Below are positions 13,689 through 21,774 of a stretch of DNA of 33,503 nucleotides, piece by piece (the stretch's first letter is position 1; every line of letters begins with the position of its first letter). Under the pieces are notes generated by a model that was not told the origin of the DNA, ran no database searches, and saw only the letters and a program-made list of their open reading frames with translations. A program made the position numbers and the translations under genes. Origin of the DNA: DASZMJ01 sp035551935 (lineage in GTDB: Bacteria; Planctomycetota; Planctomycetia; Isosphaerales; Isosphaeraceae); contig DASZMJ010000348.1 in assembly GCA_035551935.1 (NCBI GenBank), positions 1 to 33,503 of the forward strand. Reading direction: 5' to 3'.

Positions 13689-15527
13689 TCAACGGCCCGA
13701 CGATTCGCCGTTGCGGCGGACGCGGATGAAATGGTCGGTGAAATTCGTGTGGGGCGCGGCGCCGCCGACGGAGGGCATGTGGCAGGAGAGGCAGTCGCGC
13801 GCGGGATTGACGGGGCAGGGGGCGCGACGCGGGCCGTTCTCTTTGGGCGAGGCCGAGTGGCACGAGAGGCACCGGGCCTCGTAGAACGCGGGCGACGTCT
13901 CGGCGTCACGGTGGGGGTCGTGACAGGTCGTGCAGCTCAGGGCGCCATCGCTCTCGGAGTAGCAGCGACTAAGGGGCAGGGTCTTCGTCTGGAACCGGAC
14001 GGCACGGGGGTCGTCCGCGTCGATGGACGGGTCGTCGGCCCGGTGGCACGCGGCGCAGAGCCGGGTGACCCGCTCGGCGCCGGCGAGCGAGGGCCGGCCG
14101 ATGGCGAGGTCGTCGAAGTTCAGCGCCACGGCCGCGAGGTGGTGGCCGCCGGGCCCGTGGCAGCGCTCGCAGCCGATGCCGCGGTCGCGGGCCTCGGGGG
14201 CCTTCGGGTCGCGGGCGGCGCGGGGGCTGGTCCGATGGCAATCGAGGCACTGCTCCAGGCCGTCGGCCGACAACGGCCGGCCGAGGATGCCGTCGGGGTC
14301 GCTCGAATGCCGCGGCGCGGCGTTCGAAGTCAGGTCCCAGATCGTACGGTCGGCGTAGAGCGAAATACGGGAGACGCGCGGCGTGCCCGAGTCATCGCGG
14401 GCGACGAACGTCAGGCCCCGGTCGCCCGAGCCGAGGCCGTACTCGACGACGGCCCGCGCCGTCTTCTCGCCGGCCCGGGTCTCCTGCACGATCGTCCCGT
14501 CCTGGCGACGGAAGGCGTGGACGACGCCCTTCAGCTCGGGGTCGGCCACGGCCTGGGCGGGCAAGGCGAGGTCTGTGAGGTCCTGGGGACGGAGGAGGGT
14601 CCGGGCGTGCCGGCTCCGTTGCTCGGCGCGGACGATCTCGGCATGACACTTCGCGCACGCATCGACGCCGACGTAGGGCGCCGGCTCGAAGCGAGTCGGA
14701 TCGTCCTGGCCGAAGTCGCCGGCATCGGCCAGCGCGGCGGCGGCGCGATCGGGGACCTTCTCCTGGAGATAGGCCCGGCTCAAGAGCCAAGACGACTCGG
14801 GATCGGGGCCATCGGCGAGGCCCGATGCGAGTTGCGATCGGGCGTCGACCGGCCGACCCAGCCGGAGCAGGGCTCGAGCCAGGATCTTGCGGGCATCGAG
14901 CGGCGACGCGATGGCGCCGTTGAGCCTCGGATCGATCTTCAGGGCGCGGTCGAGCGCCGCGGCGGTGCCGGCCGGGTCGGCGTGGTCGGCATCGAGGAGG
15001 CCGAGCATCACGTCCCCGCGGACCTCCCAGCCGGGTCGGCGGGCCAGGCGGCCGGCGGCCTCGATCGCCTCGGCGAGCCGGCCGGTCCGGCCGTAGATGC
15101 GGACCAAGGCATCGAGGACCTCCGCGCGGTCGGGGTCGAGCTTGCGTGCCTCCTCGAGCACACGGGCCCCTCGCGGCATGTCCCCCTGGCGAATCAGGCC
15201 GGAGCCCAGCAGGTAATAGTCCTCAGCCTGCTTATCGCGCTCTCCAAGTCGCGCGAAACAGCGTTGCGCGGCCTCGTGCCTGCCCAGGCGAGCCAACGCA
15301 CGGGCGAGCAGTCGCGTAGCGGCGGCCTGGTCGTCGTGGGCGTCGATTGCTTCGCGCGCAAGCCGTACGACCTCCGTCCAGTCGCCTCGGTCATAGGCCG
15401 CCTGGGCCTTCGCCGTCGGCCCAGCCTCACGGCCCGACCCTGCCCAGCCCGCGGCCAGGACCGAGAGGGCCACGACGAGGGCCGCGACGGCCAGGGTCCA
15501 ACGGGCCCGGGGCTGGTTCCACCGCAT
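13689..15527 (-). CDS. TPR protein with seven c-type haem motifs (cytochrome c554-like C-terminal domain)
   Basis: 612 residues. An N-terminal hydrophobic segment (about 10-30) is a signal peptide or anchor that places the rest in the periplasm. Residues about 38-270 are TPR-like helical repeats. The C-terminal half has seven CXXCH haem attachment motifs: CAKCH (291), CLDCH (427), CERCH (453), CAACH (491), CTTCH (532), CLSCH (553) and CLSCH (579). The pattern resembles multihaem 'cytochrome c554/doubled CXXCH' proteins found with TPRs in planctomycetes and Verrucomicrobia. Electron transfer is likely; no known catalytic site (for example a CXXCK or nitrite-reductase signature) is seen. The haems would need a c-type maturation system from elsewhere. 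It is alone in its unit, reading away from the polysaccharide locus and converging on the sugar-acid operon. Confidence 0.87.
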   Translation of the reverse strand: MRWNQPRARWTLAVAALVVALSVLAAGWAGSGREAGPTAKAQAAYDRGDWTEVVRLAREAIDAHDDQAAATRLLARALARLGRHEAAQRCFARLGERDKQAEDYYLLGSGLIRQGDMPRGARVLEEARKLDPDRAEVLDALVRIYGRTGRLAEAIEAAGRLARRPGWEVRGDVMLGLLDADHADPAGTAAALDRALKIDPRLNGAIASPLDARKILARALLRLGRPVDARSQLASGLADGPDPESSWLLSRAYLQEKVPDRAAAALADAGDFGQDDPTRFEPAPYVGVDACAKCHAEIVRAEQRSRHARTLLRPQDLTDLALPAQAVADPELKGVVHAFRRQDGTIVQETRAGEKTARAVVEYGLGSGDRGLTFVARDDSGTPRVSRISLYADRTIWDLTSNAAPRHSSDPDGILGRPLSADGLEQCLDCHRTSPRAARDPKAPEARDRGIGCERCHGPGGHHLAAVALNFDDLAIGRPSLAGAERVTRLCAACHRADDPSIDADDPRAVRFQTKTLPLSRCYSESDGALSCTTCHDPHRDAETSPAFYEARCLSCHSASPKENGPRRAPCPVNPARDCLSCHMPSVGGAAPHTNFTDHFIRVRRNGESSGR

Positions 15528-15899
15528 ACGATTCGTCCCCTCGTCTAGCCCGGCGGCTCGACGTCGGATTCGATGCTACGGACAACGACCCGCCACTTCC
15601 CAGCACGCGGGACGCCCGGTTGCAAAAAGAGATCAAAATGATTGCCAATATGTCCTGTCGCCGACTTCTTACGATCATTTTGATCGAGGGCCCGAGGTCA
15701 ACGCACGATTCATCATGTTGAACGACGAAGGAGTTCAGCGTCTTCCTGGGCCCGATGGTCCGACGTTTTTGGGAGACGACTTTTAAAGAGTGATCCAGAG
15801 ACGCGGCGAGTCGTCCGCTAAGGCGGGATTCGGGTCCACGGTCGGGGCGGGTCCTGGTAGGATGCGGGCCGTCGGCGGATGGGCGAGAGAGGGCGTGCC
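15528..15899. other. Divergent intergenic region with a 12-bp inverted repeat
   Basis: 372 bases without a gene, between the multihaem gene (-) and a GT4-like gene (+). A perfect 12-bp inverted repeat with GATCAAAATGAT arms lies at 15631-15642/15674-15685 (31-base spacer). The 9-bp core of the arms equals that of the 5099-5137 element. The AT-rich stretch 15690-15790 holds nothing I recognise. A TAGGAT box near 15858 precedes the GT4-like gene. Confidence 0.55.
15858..15863 (+). promoter_or_regulatory. Candidate -10 box (TAGGAT) of the GT4-like gene
   Basis: TAGGAT in the context CCTGGTAGGATGCGG lies 36 bases before the ATG at 15900. It matches the hexamer seen before other units in this window. 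No clear -35 is seen at the usual distance. Confidence 0.35.
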
Positions 15900-17009
15900 A
15901 TGACCGTCGCGGCGTGGAAGGTGATGCTCCTGGCCGGCCCCTGGTCGACGGCCGACGACGCGGCGCGGGTCCGGGGGCTCGTCCGGCGACTCGCGTCGCA
16001 GGGGGTCGAGGCGGAGGTCGTCGGCGTCGGGCCGGTCGCGATCGACGGGATGATCGCGTGCCCGGGGCTGGCGCGGCCGTGGCTCCGCACGCTCTCGGCG
16101 CGCTGGCTGACGGCCGACGGCGCGCGGGCCCCGGAGCTGCTCCACGTCCTCCGCGCCGACCTCGACGCCGCCGGCCTGGCCCTGGCCGAGCGCTGGGGCG
16201 TGCCGTACCTCGTGACGGTCGACGAGTTCTTGCCGACGGGGGGTCGGCTCCGCTTGGGCCGCCGGCTCTGCCGGGGGATCGTCGCGACCGGGACCGACCT
16301 GGCCGACGACCTGGGGCGGACCCTGGGCGTGCCCCGCGACTCGCTGACCGTCATCCCGCCGGGCATCGAGCCGGCCGAGCCGGCGACGCCCGAGGCCGGC
16401 TCGGGCGGCGCGCGCGTGCCGGTCGTCGGCGCGTCGGGACCGCTCCGGGACGGCTCCGGCCTGGGCACGTTCCTCCGCGCGGCGCGGATTGCGCTCGACA
16501 CGGGCCGCGACGCCGAGTTCGTCGTCGCCGGCCGGGGTCGCGAGGAGGCCGAGCTGCGCCGGCTGGCCGGGCAACTGGGCGTGGCCGACCGCGTCACCTT
16601 CACCGGCGAGGCCGACGCCGCCGGCCCGTTCTGGAAGGTGCTCGACCTCTTCTGCCAGACCGCGACCGGGCCGACCTCGGGCCGCCCGCTGGCGATGGCC
16701 CTGGCCCGAGGCATCCCGGCGATCGCCACCGACGTGCCCGGCCTCCGCCCGCCGGCCCTCGACGCCGAGCCCGGCCTCCGCGTCCGGCCCGGCGACGCCG
16801 ACGCGCTCGCCGAGGCCATCCTCGCCCTGCTCGACGACCCCGACCGCGCCCGACGCCTCGGGATGCTCGCCCGCGACTGGGCCGCCCACCTCTTCGACCC
16901 CGACCGCGAGGCCGCCGACCTCGCCGCGCTCTACCGCCGCGTCCTCGACGCCGCCGCCGTCGGCCGGCTCGCCGTCGTCTGCGCCGACGCCGCCAGCCGC
17001 CGCTCGTAG
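15900..17009 (+). CDS. GT4-like glycosyltransferase without the EX7E glutamates
   Basis: A 369-residue GT-B protein. The C-terminal Rossmann half aligns with glycosyltransferase family 4: PPGIEP near 153, VVAGRGREEAELRRLAGQLG near 208, VTFTGEADA near 232 and ARGIPAIATDVPG near 269. The N-terminal acceptor half is short and divergent. Aligned with the other GT4 proteins here, the two Glu of the nucleotide-sugar motif EX7E are Pro258 and Met266. Activity may therefore be altered or lost. The ATG at 15900 follows GAGAGAGGG; an in-frame ATG at 15879 is possible. The 3' end overlaps the convergent GT2 gene by 79 bases, with both reading frames looking real. It sits next to the polysaccharide operon and probably works with it, perhaps in cell-surface glycan assembly. 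Confidence 0.78.
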   Translation: MTVAAWKVMLLAGPWSTADDAARVRGLVRRLASQGVEAEVVGVGPVAIDGMIACPGLARPWLRTLSARWLTADGARAPELLHVLRADLDAAGLALAERWGVPYLVTVDEFLPTGGRLRLGRRLCRGIVATGTDLADDLGRTLGVPRDSLTVIPPGIEPAEPATPEAGSGGARVPVVGASGPLRDGSGLGTFLRAARIALDTGRDAEFVVAGRGREEAELRRLAGQLGVADRVTFTGEADAAGPFWKVLDLFCQTATGPTSGRPLAMALARGIPAIATDVPGLRPPALDAEPGLRVRPGDADALAEAILALLDDPDRARRLGMLARDWAAHLFDPDREAADLAALYRRVLDAAAVGRLAVVCADAASRRS

Positions 17010-17902
17010 ACCTTCGCCCACGCCAGGAAGTCGTAGAAGGCCAGCAGCGTGCAGAAGATCAGGCCCGGCATCCCGTCGAGGAAGCCGAGGCGGAAGACGT
17101 AGGAATACACGAAGCGGATGAGCGGTCGGCACGGCAGGCGCAGGTATAACTTCTTGAGCCTTCGCTTGAACCGCTTCCCCGCGCCGATCGCGAGCGGGAC
17201 GGGCTCGCGGAGGAACCGCTCGTACTGCTCGGCCTCCCAGCCGGCGTAGCGGTCGTGCTTGGCGACCCAGGCGCTGATCGTCGGATACGCGTAGTGGTCC
17301 AGCTCGTGGGCCAGCCGCGCCGCCCGCCCGCGCAGCTCGACGTGCTCGTGCGCCTCGTTGTCCCCCGCCGCCGACCCCGGCGCCGCCGGCATCCGTTCAT
17401 AACGACCGAGCGCATGCTTGAACAATCGCATGTTCCAACATTCCGCATAGCCGCAATGCCTGATCCGGCGACCGAGGAAATAGTATCTCATGTTCAGATA
17501 GAACCCGTCCGCCTCGTCCGCCGCCGTCCGCCGCGCGACCTCCTCGGCCAGCTCGGGCGGGACGACCTCGTCGGCGTCGACGATGAGGACCCAGTCGTTG
17601 CGGAAGGGGAGATTCTCGAGCGCCCAGTTCTTCTTCTTGGGGAACGTGCCGTTGAAGTCGAACGGCACGAGTTCCGCCCCGTGCTCCGCGACGACGCGCG
17701 CGGTGTCGTCGGTGCTGTGGCTGTCGACGACGAACACCTCGTCCGCCCACGCCAGTGCCGGCAAGCAACGCCGCAGGTTCTCGGCCTCGTTCTTCACCGG
17801 GACGAGGACGCTCACCCGGGCCCTGGGCGTTGGCCGTTGGCGGGTATCAACGGCGACGTGCGCGTGATCGGGCCGAGTCGCAAGCCCGGACGTTTCCGTC
17901 AT
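16931..17902 (-). CDS. Family 2 glycosyltransferase (WaaE/KdtX-like)
   Basis: 323 residues. The GT2 fold begins with VSVLVPVKNEAENL (30-43), then VVDSHSTDDT (58-67) and the DXD metal/nucleotide-sugar site IVDADE (Asp109, Asp111). A basic region follows, then a hydrophobic segment near 262-300 that may dip into the membrane. The short NWALENLPFRNDW stretch and FPKKK are typical of the WaaE/KdtX-like lipopolysaccharide core glucosyltransferases. A role in adding a sugar to a lipid-linked or core glycan is likely. The ATG at 17902 is chosen because AAGGA lies 7 bases in front of it; a TTG at 17917 is also in frame but would consume that site. It is the last gene of the minus-strand locus, and its 3' end overlaps the convergent gene by 79 bases. 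Confidence 0.86.
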   Translation of the reverse strand: MTETSGLATRPDHAHVAVDTRQRPTPRARVSVLVPVKNEAENLRRCLPALAWADEVFVVDSHSTDDTARVVAEHGAELVPFDFNGTFPKKKNWALENLPFRNDWVLIVDADEVVPPELAEEVARRTAADEADGFYLNMRYYFLGRRIRHCGYAECWNMRLFKHALGRYERMPAAPGSAAGDNEAHEHVELRGRAARLAHELDHYAYPTISAWVAKHDRYAGWEAEQYERFLREPVPLAIGAGKRFKRRLKKLYLRLPCRPLIRFVYSYVFRLGFLDGMPGLIFCTLLAFYDFLAWAKVYERRLAASAQTTASRPTAAASRTRR

Positions 17903-17942
17903 GGAGTTGTCCTTCAACCTGGATTCGTTGATGTCTCATTCC

Positions 17943-17971
17943 TTCCCCCTCTCCCGCTGGGAGAGGGGGAA
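17943..17971. repeat. Short hairpin repeat (CCCTCTCCCGCTGGGAGAGGG type)
   Basis: Perfect 13-bp stem with a 3-base loop (GCT at 17956-17958), lying between two glycosyltransferase genes in the minus-strand operon (17902 and 17992). Hairpins of this sequence type are common dispersed intergenic repeats in high-GC bacteria. Here it may reduce expression of the last gene or protect the upstream mRNA end. Confidence 0.65.
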
Positions 17972-17991
17972 AGACCACCCGTCTCGTGCCT

Positions 17992-19173
17992 TCAAGACAC
18001 GACGGCCTCGGGCCTTGGGCCGCCGCCGGCGAGCCAGCGGTAGACGGCGGCGAGCCGCTCGGCCTGGCGGTCCCAGGTGTACCGGGAGGCGACGAGCGCG
18101 CGGCCGCGATCGCCCATCGAGGCGCGTTCCGAAGCCGAGCACTCCAGCAGGCCCCGGAGCCCGGCGGTGATGTCTGCGACAGTCGGGTGGACGACGAGAC
18201 CGGCCCCTTCGGCGGCGACCTCGGGGAAGTGGCATGCGGTGGTGATGAGCGTCGGCAGGCGGCAGGCAAGGGCCTCGAGCACGGCCATGCTGAACCCCTC
18301 GCTGCGGCTCGGCAGGACGAACGCGTCGGCCGCGCCCCACGCCCGCCGCGCCCCCTCGCCCGCGACGTGGCCGAGATACGTCACGCGCCGGTCGATCCCG
18401 AGGCCTCGGATCTGTTCACGAAAGGGCGCGAGCGCGCCGTCATCCGTCCCCACCAGGAGCAGATGGAGGTCCGGATGGTCGCGCGCCACGTCGGCCAGGG
18501 CCGGCGCGAGCAGGTCGAGCCCCTTCTTCACGTGCAGCCGCGCGAGGAAGAGGAGCAGGAATCTGCCGGCCAGCTCGGGATGCTCCGCTTCGAGTGCCGA
18601 GCGCTGGGGAAGATCCTCCAGGGGGGCGAGATCCACGCCGTTGGGGACGAGGCAGACCGGGGTCCTCGGTGCGAGTGCGCGGAAGTGGTCGACCTCGGGC
18701 CGGGTCAGGGCATGCAGGCACGAGGCGCGGCGGAGGTTCTTCCCTTCGATCAAGAAAGTATAAAGGGATTTCTTCAGGCGTTTCTGCCGCAACGCCCACG
18801 GGTCGGCCATGCCGTGCGCGGCGATCAGGTACGGGACCCGAGCCCGCGACGCCGCGCGGGCGCCGCGGCGGCTGTGGCCTTGCCAGAGGCCGTGCAGGTG
18901 GACGACCTCGGCCGAGCGGACGGCGCCTTCGAGGTCCGCATCGGGGCCGTGCAAGGGCAGGCGCGGTGGGACGGGCGTGCCGTCGAGTCGCGACGGGGTC
19001 GGCGAGACGATCGCGACCGACTCGCCCCGCGCGGCCAGGGCGCCGGCCATGCCGAGGATGCTCGGCACCATGCCGCCGTCGCGACGCGGGTCGAGGCCGT
19101 TGCAGAGATGGAGCCAGCGGGCGCGGGGGATCGGCCGCGCGATCGATCGTCGAGACGATATCGTCGCGGTCAT
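17992..19173 (-). CDS. Family 4 glycosyltransferase
   Basis: 393 residues. The N-terminal half has LHLCNGLDPRRDGGMVPS, the glycine-containing loop of GT-B acceptor domains, then VVHLHGLWQGH and AAHGMADPWALRQK. The C-terminal half has VPNGVD, FLARLHVKKGLDLL and RSEGFSMAVLEALAC with both Glu of EX7E. It probably transfers a hexose from a nucleotide sugar in repeat-unit assembly at the cytoplasmic face. The ATG at 19173 overlaps the stop of the upstream GT gene (ATGA, 19170-19173), so the two are translationally coupled. The frame stays open upstream to 19497, but that part is antiparallel to conserved sequence of the neighbour and low in complexity. Donor and acceptor cannot be told. Confidence 0.88.
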   Translation of the reverse strand: MTATISSRRSIARPIPRARWLHLCNGLDPRRDGGMVPSILGMAGALAARGESVAIVSPTPSRLDGTPVPPRLPLHGPDADLEGAVRSAEVVHLHGLWQGHSRRGARAASRARVPYLIAAHGMADPWALRQKRLKKSLYTFLIEGKNLRRASCLHALTRPEVDHFRALAPRTPVCLVPNGVDLAPLEDLPQRSALEAEHPELAGRFLLLFLARLHVKKGLDLLAPALADVARDHPDLHLLLVGTDDGALAPFREQIRGLGIDRRVTYLGHVAGEGARRAWGAADAFVLPSRSEGFSMAVLEALACRLPTLITTACHFPEVAAEGAGLVVHPTVADITAGLRGLLECSASERASMGDRGRALVASRYTWDRQAERLAAVYRWLAGGGPRPEAVVS

Positions 19174-20366
19174 CGCACCACCTCCGCAACCGGGACTCGC
19201 CGTCGCTTGGAGGACTCGGCGGCGATGTCGAAGGCGTCGAGCGCGCCGCGGGCGAAGCGGTCGGGGCCCCAGTCGGCCACGACCTCCGCGGCGCGACGCC
19301 CCATCGCGATCCGATCCGTTTCGGGGAGGTTGGCCATGGCCCAGAGGGCGTCGCTCAGCTCGCGCTCGTCGCGCGGGTCGAACCGGCCGCCGGTCGTGCC
19401 GGTCGGGTCGGGTACGAGCGTCTCGACGCAGCCGGCCCGCTCCGAGACGAGCAACGGCAGGCCGCAGGCCGCGGCCTCGTTGACGACCAGGCCCCACGGC
19501 TCCATCAGGCTCGGGTGGACGAACGCCCCCGCGAAGGCATACCAGCGCGTCAATTCCTCGATCTGGAGGAAGCCCGGCCGGTGGATCGCGCCGGCCACGC
19601 CGCTGGCCTCGACCGCCTCCTCGACGGCCGCCGCGCCCGGGCCGTCGCCGACGAGGACGAGGTCCCAGGCGCTTCGTTCGTCGGACCGCGTGCGATAGGT
19701 CGCGAAGGCCCGCACGAGCCTGGGGAGGTTCTTCTCGGCGACGAACCGGCTCGCCGCGAGGAAGTAGGGCCGGTCGGGGAGGCCGCGCCGACCATCCGCG
19801 GACGATCGGGCCGCGGCGGCACGCTCGGTGTAGTAGTCATTGTCGATCGCGTTATAGCCGAGCACGATCCGATCGGTCGACATGCCCAGCTCGGCGAGGT
19901 ACGCGGCGTGCCGGGGGCCGCCGACGAGGGCGGCGTCGCAGCGTCGGACGCGTCGGCGCTTGATCGCCTCCTTCCACCAGGCACGGGAGTGGTCGATCGC
20001 CTGCGTCTCCGACATCAAGACGGCGGGCCGTCCCTCGCGCCGGGCCCAGGCGAGGCTCGCCATCGATTCGGGCCGCGCGTAGCCGACGAGGGCGACCGCG
20101 TCGGGTCGGTCGCGGGCCAGGGCCGCGAGCTGCGCGCGGTAGCAGGCGAGGCGGGACAGCGATTCGAGGTCGCGGCCGGGGAAGATGGTGTTCCACTCGA
20201 ACGGCTCGGCCCCCTTGCACGCGAGCCACGGGTAGCGGCGCTCGCGGCCGGCGACCTCGTAGGCGATCAGGCGATCGCCCCGATGCCGGAGCCGGATCGC
20301 CAGGGCGCGGAGCCGCGCCAGGTGGTAGGGGCCGAAGTTGGTGAACGTGATCGCGAATGTCGACAC
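19170..20366 (-). CDS. Family 4 glycosyltransferase
   Basis: 398 residues with GT-B fold. The N-terminus MSTFAITFTNFGPYHLARL contains the loop that contacts the acceptor. LVGDGPG and GFLQIEELTRWYAFAGAFVHPS lead into MEPWGLVVNEAAACG with both Glu of EX7E, the nucleotide-sugar site. FLAASRFVAEKNLPRLVRAF is the standard donor-binding strand-loop. It is the third gene of a five-gene minus-strand set; 21 bases separate it from the polymerase gene upstream, and it is coupled by overlap to the GT4 gene downstream. Sugar specificity is unknown. Confidence 0.88.
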   Translation of the reverse strand: MSTFAITFTNFGPYHLARLRALAIRLRHRGDRLIAYEVAGRERRYPWLACKGAEPFEWNTIFPGRDLESLSRLACYRAQLAALARDRPDAVALVGYARPESMASLAWARREGRPAVLMSETQAIDHSRAWWKEAIKRRRVRRCDAALVGGPRHAAYLAELGMSTDRIVLGYNAIDNDYYTERAAAARSSADGRRGLPDRPYFLAASRFVAEKNLPRLVRAFATYRTRSDERSAWDLVLVGDGPGAAAVEEAVEASGVAGAIHRPGFLQIEELTRWYAFAGAFVHPSLMEPWGLVVNEAAACGLPLLVSERAGCVETLVPDPTGTTGGRFDPRDERELSDALWAMANLPETDRIAMGRRAAEVVADWGPDRFARGALDAFDIAAESSKRRRVPVAEVVR

Positions 20367-20387
20367 GGCGAGCCTCCGTGCTCGTGG

Positions 20388-21740
20388 CTACGAAAGGGGG
20401 ACCGTCCCGACGCGCGGGGCGCCGAGGCGGTTGGCCAGCCAGAGGAAGGCCATCGGGGGGAGGATGGCGAACCCGTAGATGTAATAGAACCAGACGAACG
20501 GGTCGTCGTTGGCGGTCATCAGCCAGGCGTTGAAGTAGGTCAACGACCACCACGCCTGGGCCCAGGTCGTGTGCGAATAGACCCGGAAGTACTCGTAGGC
20601 CGTGCGGATCATGGTCGCGAGGACGCCGAGGACGACGACCGTGGCGACGGCGCCGCCGTTGAGCTGGGCGGCTCCGAGGATGCCGACGGCCGGGCCGGTG
20701 AACCGCTCGTCCCGATGGAACTCCGAGCCCGCGATCCAGGCGCCGACCCACTGGCGGCGGCCGAAGAACGGCTTGTCCTTCCAGATCACCCGCGGGATGA
20801 AGGTCGAGACGATGCGGACGTAGGACTCGCCGTAGTCGTACTCGGACTTCGCCGGCACGGTGTCGAGCATGAGGAGGTAGGCGCAGTATTCCTCCGTCTC
20901 CTTGCTCGTCTGCTCCCGCGCCTGCGGGTCCACGCTCGCCGCCTCGCGCACGTTGAGGCTGACGAGGACCGACTCGACGTTGAACTCCGAGACGTACTTC
21001 AAGAATCCCGAGACGGAGCGTTCATAGCGATTGTTGTTCCTCCAGTTCAACGCCACCGCGACCACCAGCGCGCACGCGACGCCCGTGATCGCCATCACCG
21101 CGAGGTTCGGCCGCCGGCCCTTCGGGACGTAGAACGCGCAGACGCCGGCCAGGACGCCGAAGAGGGCGTGCGAGCGCTTGCCGTTGAACATCCAGATCAG
21201 CGAATAACCCGTCGTGACCGCCAGGCCCATCGCGGTGAAGAGGGGACGCGGCCGGTCGGCCGACCGGCCGGTGACGAGCAGGATCACCCCCGCCACGAGC
21301 AGGAACGCCGGGAACTGCCTGAGCAAGTTCTCCTCGGCCGAGATGTCGTCGCTTTGCTGGGCCATCATCACGCCCGAGCAGACCAGGCCCCAGGCGATCA
21401 ACGGCGGCGCCATGCCGCCGACGAGCCCCGCCGACCATCCCTCCGGCGCTCTCGGCAACCGCCGCGCCAGCGCCGGACCGAGCCCACTGAAGTAGACTAA
21501 CAAGAACCACCCCAGCGCCCACAACGCCCGCAGGTTCGCGCTCGTCACGAGGTCGAGGCCGCGGACGCGGAGCGCGTACTCGCGATAGGAGGTCGCCTGG
21601 ACGACGTAGAGCTGGAAATACCCGGCGAGGAAGAGCCAGACCGGCGCGAACGGGTCGAGTCGCTTGCGCAGCAAGGCGCCGGCGATCAGGGCGAGGATGA
21701 TCGTCGCCGTCGCGAGCACGAAGAGTTGATCGGTCGCCAT
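20388..21740 (-). CDS. Membrane polysaccharide polymerase (O-antigen polymerase/Wzy-like)
   Basis: 450 residues with about ten to twelve predicted membrane helices (for example residues 6-24, 31-48, 73-90, 110-125, 145-162). A long polar loop at about 235-330 carries conserved-looking charged stretches (EFNVES, YDYGESYVRI, FIPRVIWKDKPFFG). The large periplasmic loop between late helices and the PR-x-WxDKP motif are typical of oligosaccharide repeat-unit polymerases of the Wzy/EpsG type. It would join lipid-linked repeat units at the periplasmic face. Flanked on both sides by glycosyltransferases in the same direction, 34 bases after the first and 21 before the next. No Wzx flippase or Wzz/Wzc chain-length factor is seen in the window. 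Confidence 0.8.
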   Translation of the reverse strand: MATDQLFVLATATIILALIAGALLRKRLDPFAPVWLFLAGYFQLYVVQATSYREYALRVRGLDLVTSANLRALWALGWFLLVYFSGLGPALARRLPRAPEGWSAGLVGGMAPPLIAWGLVCSGVMMAQQSDDISAEENLLRQFPAFLLVAGVILLVTGRSADRPRPLFTAMGLAVTTGYSLIWMFNGKRSHALFGVLAGVCAFYVPKGRRPNLAVMAITGVACALVVAVALNWRNNNRYERSVSGFLKYVSEFNVESVLVSLNVREAASVDPQAREQTSKETEEYCAYLLMLDTVPAKSEYDYGESYVRIVSTFIPRVIWKDKPFFGRRQWVGAWIAGSEFHRDERFTGPAVGILGAAQLNGGAVATVVVLGVLATMIRTAYEYFRVYSHTTWAQAWWSLTYFNAWLMTANDDPFVWFYYIYGFAILPPMAFLWLANRLGAPRVGTVPLS

Positions 21741-21774
21741 GCGCCGCGTCCCCTGCGGGCCGTTGCCGTCGCGA

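Noticed and set aside
18594..21500. Plus-strand open frame of 968 codons across the polysaccharide locus
   Set aside because: Runs antisense through several genes with intact GT4 and polymerase motifs; its own product is low-complexity.
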